Shown: one piece after another, positions 44,304 through 54,400 of the stretch
How the letters are laid out: each line of letters starts with the position of its first letter
How positions within the stretch are numbered: the stretch's first letter is position 1
Origin: Galaxea fascicularis
Lineage: Eukaryota; Cnidaria; Anthozoa; Scleractinia; Euphylliidae
Assembly (NCBI GenBank): GCA_948470475.1
Contig: OX419347.1
Coordinates: forward strand, 10,275,665 to 10,339,664
Direction: 5' to 3'
DNA length: 64,000 nt
Program-made: the position numbers and the translations under genes
Notes under the pieces: generated by a model
Seen by the model: the letters and a program-made list of their open reading frames with translations, nothing else
Database searches by the model: none
What the model was told of the DNA's origin: nothing

Positions 44304-44843
44304 ATAAATGACCGAGTCGGTGTCGAAGTAAAGTGCCCGATCACCCAAGGTCTTGTGATGGTTGTACAGACGGAGCCGGGCCTGGCACGTGGTGAAGGCT
44401 GCGATGAAGATGTTGATCTTCCCATTGTCGAGAAGATCGTCTTTCAACGGGATCATCACCACTTCCAGTTTGTCCTCGGTGCAGATCCGGACGGTGTGTT
44501 GACGGTAACCGAGGGGTTCCGGACGATCTCAAAGAGCTGGGCGGGGGTGGAGACGGCGGTGGTGGTCGACTTGAGTAGATTCTCGCCAAACCTACCCCAA
44601 AAGGAATTGAGGCCAAGTTTGGCGGGCTGTTTGCGCCGAGATTCTTGCGGATAAGGTCTGGTTGGAGAGCCACGCCTTCCCGCTGACGGTAATTCATCAC
44701 GTACTGGGCTTTCCGCTCCTCCGTTTGGGCCCAGGCAGGGTAGCCGGAGGACTCCTGCTTGAGTCACAACCACGTGTTGACGTACGTGGAGAAGAGCCCA
44801 TCGCGACGCTGGGCGGGCGGGAAATGCCACTCCTCGTGGATCC
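44304..44843 (-). pseudogene. Polinton/viral-type family B DNA polymerase segment, copy A
   Basis: Reverse-strand translation gives pieces of a protein-primed-type family B DNA polymerase (the organellar and viral class): GLFSTYVN, a TEE-x-KAQY segment, the palm motif KLGLNSFWGRFGENL, FIAAFTTCQARLRLYNH and the catalytic motif C YFDTDS. The carboxylates of DTDS are present. Frameshifts occur near the RKN segment and after SVTVNT, plus a stop after the first motif, so no protein can be made. Such polymerases belong to Polinton/Maverick transposons and related DNA viruses; which one cannot be decided from a fragment. Copy B follows at a 540-base offset. Confidence 0.75.
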
Positions 44844-45372
44844 TTAGATGACCGAGTCGGCGTCGAAGTAAAGTGCCCGATCACCCAAGGTCTTGAGATG
44901 GTTGTACAGGCGGAGCCGGGCCTGGCACGTGGTGAAGGCTGCGATGAAGATGTTGATCTTCCCATTGTCGAGAAGATCGTCTTTCAACGGGGTCATCACC
45001 ACTTGCAGTTTGTCCTTGGTGCAGATCCGGACGGTGTGTTGACGGTGACCGAGGGGTTCCGGACGATCTCAAAGAGCTGGGCGGGCGTGGAGACGGCGGT
45101 GGTGGTCGACCTGAGTAGATTCTCGTCAAACGTACCCCAAAAGGAATTGAAGCCAAGTTTGGCGGTCTGTTTGCGGCCGGGATTCTTGCGGATAAGGTCT
45201 GGTTTGAAAGCCACGCCTTCCCGCTGACAGTAATTCAACATGTACTGGGCTTTCTGCTCCTCCGTTTGGCCCCAGGCAGGGTAGTCGGAGGACTCCTGCT
45301 TGAGTCACAACCACCTTGTTGACGTACGTGGAGAAGAGCCCATCGCCGGGCAGGATCAGTGTGAGCAGCAAA
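44844..45372 (-). pseudogene. Family B DNA polymerase segment, copy B
   Basis: A tandem duplicate of copy A with the same order of motifs, including LPGDGLFSTYVN, KLGFNSFWGTFDENL, FIAAFTTCQARLRL and motif C as YFDAD, where the second aspartate context is altered (DADS instead of DTDS). It shares the frameshift after SVTVNT with copy A, so the break predates the duplication; the RKN-region shift is absent here. Confidence 0.72.
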
Positions 45373-45416
45373 ATGAGAACGTGGCGAGCGCGGTGACTGT
45401 ATTAGAAACCTGTAAA

Positions 45417-45610
45417 TGAGAAGAGAAGCGATCTGATTGGTGGTAGGTGAATGACACAGCAGTTTTCTATTGTTCAATTGTGAGAAGAGAAGCGACCTGA
45501 TTTGTGGTAGGTGAATGACACAGCAGTTTTCTATTGTTCAATTGTGAGAAGAGAAGCGATCTGATTGGTGCTAGGTGAATGAAACAGCAGTTTTCTATTG
45601 TTCAATTGTG
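45417..45610. repeat. Three 64-bp tandem repeats
   Basis: Units beginning TGAGAAGAGAAGCGATCTGA start at 45417, 45481 and 45545 and end CTATTGTTCAATTG. There are only a few substitutions between units. The repeat separates the polymerase copies from the large array. Confidence 0.9.
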
Positions 45611-46718
45611 TGAAAGTGTATTGCCCTCTGACCTCTCCTAACTTCAAGGTTAGTAAGCTAATTTCAACGTTTGTTGTGCCTTGTTTTAAGCTTATGTTTG
45701 ATTCTCAAGACATTTTATTTACACAATTACTTGGCTTAAAGCGAAGTTTCAACTAAAACGCCGAGGCGTTAAACTGTGCCATGTGTGAGCCTGTTTGGTG
45801 TACCATGGGACTGTTTTCAATGTGTGTCATGTGCGTTGGGATTTACTTTGACTTTGCAACCGTGTCAGAATTTCCAATCGACATGCGCAATGAGAGGCGA
45901 CACTTAGAAATATCCATGCAATTTTTCATTACAGAGAAATGACTGAGAAGATCGAAAATAACTGTCCTAGAGGTAAGAGAGGTCACTTACTTTGCATCAA
46001 TTTCATCACTATTTTTGTTAAACTAAACGAATTTGAATTTATACGTACCTTGCAAGTTTTATCCGTTTCGGTTTTGAGGTAAAAAGATTTGTAAATTGAC
46101 TGTAAAGAATTTGTTTGGCTGTCGGCGGTAAAACGCCGAAAGAGTGCCCAGTTAAAGTGTTCCAGTTCGCGTCCAAGATACATATATCGACTTGGTATAT
46201 CGAGCATCACCGGACGGTTGCTGCGATTGATTTATTTTTCTCCCTCTCACTGTTTGTTTTGGGGACGACCCACGCGATCCTGCAAGGGGAAGTTCATGTG
46301 GTTCGCCACACGCGAGGTTGCTTGGCGGGTGATATGGACGAATGCTCTGTCATCATAGACTCGCACCTCGTGGAGTCAACTCGACCCTCACCGGGACGAG
46401 GTGTTTTACGACTAAGACGAACGTATCGCGTTGGGAAGGCCTTCTCCATCACCCCTCGAGGCTCTCTCTCTCTCTCTACCCAGAGTTCTGCTCGAACGCC
46501 CCGGTCACGTAGTTTTTTGTTCGCCCCGTGTCGGTGTTACGGCAGCAACGATGGGGGTCGTAGTACGATTTTCAGTTTCGCCCGCCGCTTCGACGACGAC
46601 GTGAACTGGACACACGTTTTGACCATGCCCTCATGACAATTTTATTATGCAGTGTAATGAATAGGCGTTGATTAAAAACCGATGAATCCAGTTTGATGTT
46701 GTCTGTCTTGTTTTTCAG

Positions 46719-47013
46719 GTATGCGGAGGGAGTGTGTCATTGTTGCAATGATAGTTATTCCCTCGACATGCCACGCGCCGTGGTGCAGCAGGATGCGCTG
46801 GCGATGACCGATGCGGCGGTGCACGTGTTGGCCGCGTTCCTGCACTTGGCGTTTGGTCCAGAGATGGTCGTGGAAGCGAGCCACCAGCTCTCACCCGTGC
46901 GCCACAATGAGCTCTTCATGGACATGGTGGAAGGCATGGCGGCGGCGAGAGGAGGAGGAGTGATCGCATGTGTTTTGTTCTGTTGTGGGAGTCAAGACTT
47001 TCCTTTGAGGTGA
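46719..47013 (+). other. Unit 1 GC-rich conserved ORF after an acceptor-like site
   Basis: Follows TTGTTTTTCAG. The open frame (YAEGVCHCCNDSYSLD ... HLAFGPEMVVEAS) is GC-rich at third positions, unlike its AT-rich surroundings, but the product is unrecognised. Differences between the five copies are mostly amino acid-changing, which argues against current protein constraint. Copies: 49261-49555, 57677-57971, 60214-60508 and 62757-63051. Confidence 0.35.
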
Positions 47014-47417
47014 CAACACCACTCGTACTTATGTGCATATCCGAATGCGTGTTGCCACCACCACACCAACGTGATGTAACGACCCCAGGTTGGGTGCGGT
47101 TGCATCACCAGTTCATTCACCTCTTCAGGGTCCGCTTGGAGGTCGGGCAGGGGTGCGTGACGTACCACCCAATGCAAACAATACCAGCCCAGATATTCGA
47201 ATCAGCACCACCACATCTCCATGAAAATGACACTTGCATGAGTTATAATTTGTATTTTATTTTGACAAAGAAAGCTAAAAATTCCATACAAATCCTTTGT
47301 CGGACTCTGACGGTATTTTACAATCGGACTCTGACAAGTTCAGTCGGACTCGGAACGGTTTTCATCAGCAGTGTCTTTGTCGGACTCTGACAAGTTCAGT
47401 CTGACGAGTGTTGCAAC

Positions 47418-47528
47418 TTGGAGAACCTCCTGAAGTCCACCAGCACCGCCGTCTCCACCCCCGCCCAGCTCTTCGAGATCGTCCGGAACGCCACGGTCAC
47501 CGTCAACACCGACAACACCGTCCTGTAA
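47418..47528 (+). pseudogene. 37-codon polymerase scrap in unit 1
   Basis: Encodes ENLLKST then TAVSTPAQLFEIVRN and TVTVNT and stops, matching the segment after the palm motif in the family B polymerase copies at 44.3-45.4 kb but on the opposite strand. Copies: 49960-50070, 58376-58486 and 60913-61023. Confidence 0.7.
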
Positions 47529-47587
47529 CTATCTATAAATACTTAAAACAAGACTATGCTGGAAATAAAATAAAACTTCTAACTTGA

Positions 47588-48130
47588 ATTTTTTTTTTAT
47601 TTAAACAATATTCAAACAAGAAGTTTGCCCCAAGAGTCGCAAAGACTCATCGAGGGGGCTTACTTCGAGTAAACGTACATTTCATTATGGGAGTAAGACA
47701 GTAAAAAGGGCGTACAAATCACAAAGAATCAACATGCTGGCAGGTAGCACAAATGTACACTTATTCCGTTACATGAAATCGATTAGAATCTAAGATAAAC
47801 TTCTGGACAAGCAAAACTAAAGCCTTAGTTTCATCATAAGAAAGAGATGAGCATCCAGACAAAAAAGCCGATAGAATTGCTGAATCGGACATATAGGCCC
47901 ACCTGCCAGCAAAAATCTGAGCAGCTGAGGAGAGCAGTTTATGACGTGAGGCAGCAAACAAAGGACACTTCAGGAAAAAATGCTTTACAGACTCTGAATA
48001 AAAACCACAGAAGCAGGCTGGTGATTCTTTACGTCCTATGTTAAATAAGTAATAATTGAGAGCACAAGCATCTAAACGGAGCCGGTATGAATTATAGAAG
48101 AAAACCTATCAACAGCAACTTCATAAAGAA
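47588..48130 (-). mobile_element. Reversed non-LTR retrotransposon 3' end, unit 1
   Basis: Minus-strand frame YRLRLDACALNYYLFN, then CFCGFYSESVKHFFLKCP and ASRHKLL: the C-terminal CxC...H...C zinc knuckle typical of non-LTR reverse transcriptases, followed by about 90 residues, a 3' UTR and an A-run (T-run at 47588 on the plus strand). The same fragment lies in units 2 (interrupted), 3 and 4. Confidence 0.65.
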
Positions 48131-49260
48131 CATTTTTTGCAGGAAATGAAAAGTAGCGATTCAGCGATTTTTAACTTCATGGTTAGTAAGCTAATTTCAA
48201 CGTTTGTTGTGCCTTGTTTTAAGCTTATGTTTGATTCTCAAGACATTTTATTTACATATTTATCGGGCTTAAAGCCGGGAGCGAAGTTTGAACTAAAACG
48301 CCGGGGCGTTAAACTGTGCCATGTGTGAGCCTGTTTGGTGTACCATGGGACTGTTTTCAATGTGTGTCATGTGCGTTGGGATTTACTTTGACTTTGCAAC
48401 CGTGTCAGAATTTCCAATCGACATGCGCAATGAGAGGCGACACTTAGAAATATCCATGCAATTTTTCATTACAGAGAAATGACTGAGAAGATCGAAAATA
48501 ACTGTCCTAGAGGCAAGAGAGGTCACTTACTTTGCATCAATTTCATCACTATTTTTGTTAAACTAAACGAATTTGAATTTATACGTACCTTGCAAGTTTT
48601 ATCCGTTTCGGTTTTGAGGTAAAAAGATTTGTAAATTGACTGTAAAGAATTTGTTTGGCTGTCGGCGGTAAAACGCCGAAAGAGTGCCCAGTTAAAGTGT
48701 TCCAGTTCGCGTCCAAGATACATATATCGACTTGGTATATCGAGCATCACCGGACGGTTGCTGCGATTGATTTATTTTTCTCCCTCTCACTGTTTGTTTT
48801 GGGGACGACCCACGCGATCCTGCAAGGGGAAGTTCATGTGGTTCGCCACACGCGAGGTTGCTTGGCGGGTGATATGGACGAATGCTCTGTCATCATAGAC
48901 TCGCACCTCGTGGAGTCAACTCGACCCTCACCGGGACGAGGTGTTTTACGACTAAGACGAACGTATCGCGTTGGGAAGGCCTTCTCCATCACCCCTCGAG
49001 GCTCTCTCTCTCTCTCTCTACCCAGAGTTCTGCTCGAACGCCCCGGTCACGTAGTTTTTTGTTCGCCCCGTGTCGGTGTTACGGCAGCAACGATGGGGGT
49101 CGTAGTACGATTTTCAGTTTCGCCCGCCGCTTCGACGACGACGTGAACTGGACACACGTTTTGACCATGCCCTCATGACAATTTTATTATGCAGTGTAAT
49201 GAATAGGCGTTGATTAAAAACCGATGAATCCAGTTTGATGTTGTCTGTCTTGTTTTTCAG

Positions 49261-49555
49261 GTATGCGGAGGGAGTGTGTCATTGTTGCAATGATAGTTAT
49301 TCCCTCGACATGCCACGCGCCGTGGTGCAGCAGGATGCGCTGGCGATGACCGATGCGGCGGTGCACGTGTTGGCCGCGTTCCTGCACTTGGCGTTTGGTC
49401 CAGAGATGGTCGTGGAAGCGAGCCACCAGCTCTCACCCGTGCGCCACAATGAGCTCTTCATGGACATGGTGGAAGGCATGGTGGCGGCGAGAGGAGGAAG
49501 AGTGATTGCATGTGTTTTGTTCTGTTGTGGGAGTCAAGACTTTCCTTTGAGGTGA
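49261..49555 (+). other. Unit 2 copy of the GC-rich ORF
   Basis: Same frame as at 46719, with Val for Ala and Arg for Gly near the end (EGMVAARGGRV). Confidence 0.35.
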
Positions 49556-49959
49556 CAACACCACTCGTACCCATGTGCATATCCGAATGCGTGTTGCCAC
49601 CACCACACCAACGTGATGTAACGACCCCAGGTTGGGTGCGGTTGCATCACCAGTTCATACACCTCTTCAGGGTCCGCTTGGAGGTCGGGCAGGGGTGCGT
49701 GACGTACCACCCAATGCAAATAATACCAGCCCAGATATTCGAATCAGCACCACCACATCTCCATGAAAATGACACTTGCATGAGTTATAATTTGTATTTT
49801 ATTTTGACAAAGAAAGCTAAAAATTCCATACAAATCCTTTGTCGGACTCTGACGGTATTTTACAATCGGACGCTGACAAGTTCAGTCGGACTCCGAACGG
49901 TTTTCATCAGCGGTGTCTTTGTCGGACTCTGACAAGTTCAGTCTGACGAGTGTTGCAAC

Positions 49960-50070
49960 TTGGAGAACCTCCTGAAGTCCACCAGCACCGCCGTCTCCAC
50001 CCCCGCCCAGCTCTTCGAGATCGTCCGGAACGCCACGGTCACCGTCAACACCGACAAAACCGTCCTGTAA
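49960..50070 (+). pseudogene. Polymerase scrap in unit 2
   Basis: Same 111 bases as at 47418 with one substitution near the end (ACAAAACC). Confidence 0.7.
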
Positions 50071-50128
50071 CTATCTTTAAATACTTAAAACAAGACTATG
50101 CTGGAAATAAAATAAAACTTCTAACTTG

Positions 50129-50466
50129 AATTTTTTTTTATTTAAACAATATTCAAACAAGAAGTTTGCCCCAAGAGTCGCAAAGACTCATCGAGGGGGC
50201 TTACTTCGAGTAAACGTACATTTCATTATGGGAGTAAGACAGTAAAAAGAGCGTACAAATCACAAAGAATCAACATGCTGGCAGGTAGCACAAATGTACA
50301 CTTATTCCGTTACATGAAATCGATTAGAATCTAAGATAAACTTCTGGACAAGCAAAACTAAAGCCTTAGTTTCATCATAAGAAAGAGATGAGCATCCAGA
50401 CAAAAAAGCCGATAGAATTGCTGAATCGGACATATAGGCCCACCTGCCAGCAAAAATCTGAGCAGC
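50129..50466 (-). mobile_element. Reversed non-LTR 3' end, unit 2, distal part
   Basis: Same as 47588-48130 up to the LTR element insertion at GCAGC; it resumes at 56344 and continues to about 56550, where two bases are lost (ATTGAGCACA instead of ATTGAGAGCACA). Confidence 0.6.
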
Positions 50467-51330
50467 TGTCATAAAAAAATTATTTTTTTTTTGTTTTCCC
50501 AGTGGTTTGTTTGTTGGTGTTGATTGTTTGGTGTCAGGAGTGGGATTGTATTGTTTCAGAAAGTGATATTGTTTCCCTTGGTGATCCTGTTTCCCTTGAA
50601 ACGCAAACGCGTAACGCTTTAAATAACAATTTCTTTAGTATGGCAGAGAAAGCTAATGATTATAATTCTTGGTCTTTAGAGGATCTTAGGGCCGAAGCTA
50701 GGAAAAGATCTATTGTTTTTGTTAATAAGGACGGGGTAAAAACACTGGCAAGTAAGCTTAGGACACACGATGCATTGATGTTGGATGAAAGCCCCATGGC
50801 ACACGAGGAAGTCGCGTCGAGAACGGATGAGGATGACCAGGACATACATCGTCTAACCTTCGATCAACGGTTACAGTTACTGCAACTGGAAAGGCAAATA
50901 AGATTTGAGGAAAGGGAGGCAGAAAAGGAGAAGCGGGAATATGAAAGACAGGTGGAAAGAGAAAGACAAGAGTATGAAAGGCAGAAAGCGCGCGACGAAG
51001 AAGAAAGGTTAGTAAGAGAGGAGGAACGCCTCAGAATTCTTAGAAGGGAAAAGGAAGAGTCTGAAATACGAATGTCAGAAAGAGAACAAACTGACAGAAG
51101 GCCTAGGCTTATAAATATAAGGGAAATGCGAGAAGGCGAAGATATTGACGATTATTTCAGAATATTTGAGATGACTGCAAAGGCTCAGTCTATACCAGAG
51201 GAGGAATGGGTTGGAAACCTAGTTCCCAAGCTTACCGAGAAAGCAAAGTCTGTGCTAATTGTGCCTTATGCTAGTTCTGTTTTGTTTTGTTTTGTTACTG
51301 TCGTCTCGGGCCATTGGGACCCACGTCACA
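50467..51330 (+). repeat. 5' LTR, carrying gag 5' coding sequence
   Basis: Begins TGTCATAAAAAAATT and ends CCACGTCACA. Unusually it contains a primer-site copy (50529-50547) and the gag start codon with over 600 coding bases. Confidence 0.9.
50529..50547 (+). other. Internal primer-binding-site copy within the 5' LTR
   Basis: TGGTGTCAGGAGTGGGATT, identical over 19 bases to the site after the LTR at 51334. The 3' LTR has the same copy at 55537-55555. Confidence 0.75.
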
Positions 51331-51371
51331 TTTTGGTGTCAGGAGTGGGATTCGAACCCACGCCTACATGA
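50640..51371 (+). CDS. gag: gag N-terminal ORF, starting in the LTR
   Basis: Starts MAEKANDYNSWSLEDL and has a SAP-like first segment (LRAEARKRS ... LASKLRTHDAL), then a long charged coiled coil rich in Glu, Arg and Lys (QLERQIRFEEREAEKEKREY onwards) and a gag core start (DIDDYFRIFEMTAKAQSIPE, VPKLTEKAKSV). After V at 51252-51254 the frame enters the LTR tail and primer site and stops at TGA (51369-51371). Frame and downstream homology suggest gag once ran straight on into the next ORF. An upstream in-frame ATG-equivalent at 50502 is less likely as the start. Confidence 0.75.
   Translation: MAEKANDYNSWSLEDLRAEARKRSIVFVNKDGVKTLASKLRTHDALMLDESPMAHEEVASRTDEDDQDIHRLTFDQRLQLLQLERQIRFEEREAEKEKREYERQVERERQEYERQKARDEEERLVREEERLRILRREKEESEIRMSEREQTDRRPRLINIREMREGEDIDDYFRIFEMTAKAQSIPEEEWVGNLVPKLTEKAKSVLIVPYASSVLFCFVTVVSGHWDPRHILVSGVGFEPTPT
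51334..51364 (+). promoter_or_regulatory. Primer-binding site, tRNA-Leu type
   Basis: TGGTGTCAGGAGTGGGATTC and the following GAACCCACGCC are complementary to a tRNA-Leu 3' end (acceptor stem plus T arm). It starts three bases after the LTR's terminal CA. Confidence 0.85.
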
Positions 51372-51404
51372 GTAGACTGCACTTATTTAGAAATACCGGA
51401 TCCG

Positions 51405-54400
51405 TTGGCCCAGAATTATGAGAACACTAAATCTATCATTATTAAGGGTTATCAACTAACTGCCGATCATTATAGATACAGATTTCGTACCTCTGAGAAG
51501 AAACCGGATGAAGATTTTGTTCAATGGGGATATAGAACACGAAGGTACCTCAATCGGTGGATGGCTGTAGCTGAAGCAACTGGTGATCCAGAAAAGATTT
51601 TAGAACAGTTTATGATTGAGCGCCTTCTTGATGCAGTGAGCCCCGAGCTAAGGGCGTGGTTGAAAGAACAAAAGCCCAAAACCACAGAGGAACTTGGCAA
51701 TCTTGCGAACCTACATGTCCAGTCGAGGAAAGGCCCGCTTGTGGAGGGAAGGTATGCTACATATAGTAAGAGTAAAGGTTTGAGTCATCAAAACCCACCC
51801 CACCCAAAGGAGGAATCGCCCAATAAGGAATTTGAGTCAAGGTTACAACCAAAGCCTCTCCCTTCTACCCCCATCCTAAGTAGAAGAACTGGTAGGACAC
51901 CTGTTACCTGTTTCAAATGTGGCAAGCCAGGCCACATGTCATTTAATTGTAGGAAGAGTAACAGCAGGCCAGCACAGGGTTATTTACTTTGTATGACTCC
52001 CTTGAAATCGGAAGAATTAGAATTTCCTCCCTGTAATATTCAAGGTTCTATAGAAGGCCAGCAGGCTGAAATGGTAGTGGACTCTGGTTGTACAAGAACT
52101 CTTGTACATGGCAAGTACGTCAAGGATGGTACTTTTACGGGAGACAAGATGTCGGTTCTGTCCGCAACTGGTGAACGAATTATTGTCCCCCTGGCCTTTG
52201 TTGAAATTGTCAGTGCACAAGGAAAGCATGTTGAATTAGTAGGAGTACTAGACAAATTACCTGTTGACTGTCTCTTGGGTAGATCTTCTTTCGGGCGAAC
52301 CTTGTCACAGAAAAATGTCCTTGAGCAATGGGAAAGAAACACTCCACAGCGTGGTAACAAGAATAACGATGCTTTTGTTTTAACGCGCCGGCAGAAAGTG
52401 TTAGAAGATGCCCAAAGAAGAGCGGACGCCTTGATAGATCGGGAAAACACGGTAGCATTAGGGACCCTTTCAAAGAGAGAATTAAAGCAAAATGGGATAA
52501 GACAGAACGACTTGCCAATTCTTTTTGAAGATAAGGAGCCTAGTGAAATAAGTGAAGATAGTGTAGATAACGATGGGGAAACAGTCACTACTGAAAGTGA
52601 CATCACAATAAATATTCTCGATCGAGACCAAAGCCAATTAAAGAAAGACCAGACTATGGATGTGACGCTCGAAAACGCTCGCAAAGCAGCCTCGGAAAAG
52701 GCACCCGATGAAACAGATGGCTATTATTACCAAAATGGCATTTTGCTCCACCGTAAATTTCTAAAGTTTGAACGCAATGGGGAACGGTTTGTTGACAGAA
52801 TTGTCGTTCCTGAGTTCTATCGCAATGAAATCCTGAGAATTGGACATACTATTCCTTTGTCAGGCCATTTAGGAAACACAAAGACCTTTGACCGCATTGC
52901 CGCACACTTTTTCTGGCCAGGTCTTGCTTCCGATGTTCAAAGATATTGCGCCACATGTCCGGAGTGTCAGCTAGTGGCTAGGAAGTTGAAATCGCAAAGG
53001 GCACCTTTACACCCGGTGGAAGTTGTAGATGAACCATTTAAGAAAATCGCTATTGACATCGTCGGAGAATTACCAAGATCAACGACCGGCTACAAATACA
53101 TTCTTACCATTGTAGATTATGCTACACGATATCCAGAGGCAATTCCGTTACGAACGACTACTTCGAAGGCAGTTGCAGATGCATTAATTTTGTTCTTTTC
53201 AAAAGTAGGCATTCCTTGTGAAATCGTTTCTGATCAGGGATCGAATTTCATTAGTAAACTCATGACCCAATTATACGAACAACTTGGTGTCACCAAGATA
53301 AACACATCAGTTTATCATCCCCAAGCAAATGGCCTAGTCGAGAGATTTAATGGCACTCTAAAGGCTATGCTTAAAAAATTCGTACGCGAATGTGTTCAAA
53401 CCTGGGATAGGTATCTTCCCTACCTTCTTTTCGCTTACAGAGAGGTACCATGCGAATCAACGGGTTTCTCTCCTTTTGAACTACTCTATGGGCGCACTGT
53501 TAGAGGGCCACTTGCAGTTATAAAAGGAAGCTGGATGGAAAAGAAGTCCGTTAAAGGTAATATCTTAAGTTATGTCCTCGAGTTGCGAAGAAGACTTGCT
53601 ACGATGCAACAAGTTGTTAAGAGAAATCTGGTGCAAGCTCAGGTTAAACAGAAACGTCACTACGACTTATGCAGCTCACAAAGACGACTGGAAGTCGGGG
53701 ACAAGGCATTAGTTCTATTGCCTTCGCCAGGTAACAAGTTAGAAATGCGTTGGCAAGGGCCCTATAAAGTGACTAAAGTTCTGAAAGATGGTTTGAACTA
53801 TCAATTAGACACAGGGAAGGAGCGCAAGCAACATCGCACCTACCACATCAATTTGTTGAGTAAGTGGCAGAGCAGGGATGAAATGGCCTTCGCAGTATTA
53901 CCTGAATCGCCGCAGATGTTACTACCATATGAAGGTAATTTGTTATCCCTAGATAATGAGGAGACGTGGCAAGATGTACCGATCTCTGATGAGTTGAATG
54001 AAGCACAAAAGAAACAAATTCAGAATTTATTGAGCGAATTTCGAGACGTGTTTTCAGGAAAACCTAATTTAACACACGTGGCTACTCATAAGATCGAAAC
54101 TGGCACAGCAATACCCATTCGTTCTCCACCTTACAAGATTCCTCAGAAACTTGAACGAGATGTCAACAACGAAATTGAGAAAATGCTCAGAATGAACATA
54201 ATACGCCCGTCAAAGAGTCCATGGGCATCTCCTGTAGTGATTGTCCCCAAGCCTGATGGTACCATAAGATTCTGTGTAGATTATAGGAGATTAAACAGTG
54301 TTTCTAAAATGGACGCCTATCCTATCCCCTCTATGGAAAGGATGATCGAGAGAGTTGCATCTGCGAAGTTCATAAGCACAATCGATCTCACTAAAGGGTA

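Larger units (their letters stand above)
45648..48180 (+). repeat. 2.54-kb tandem unit 1
   Basis: First of five units that begin GGTTAGTAAGCTAATTTCAA. Order: a 5' block ending at MTEKIENNCPR-like codons and a GT donor-like site (45969), a CT microsatellite (8 repeats at about 46464), a GC-rich block after TTTTTCAG (46719), CGGACTC repeats (47298-47406), a polymerase scrap and a reversed non-LTR 3' end. The start of this unit is more diverged than in the others. Confidence 0.88.

Noticed and set aside
45417..45610. CRISPR-like repeat array
   Set aside because: Contiguous 64-bp direct repeats without spacers, in eukaryotic DNA.
46115..46636. 173-codon ORF in unit 1 (and 163/98/131-codon versions in other units) as a gene
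   Set aside because: CT-repeat length changes scramble the frame between near-identical units, and no domain is recognised.
46992..47177. 61-codon minus-strand ORF (HWVVRHAPLPDLQADPEEV...) in all units
   Set aside because: The composition looks protein-like, but the copies differ at several residues, it has no recognised domain and no clear start or splice context.
52040..52684. 214-codon minus-strand ORF inside the retrotransposon
   Set aside because: Shadow of the gag-pol frame, antisense to the protease region.
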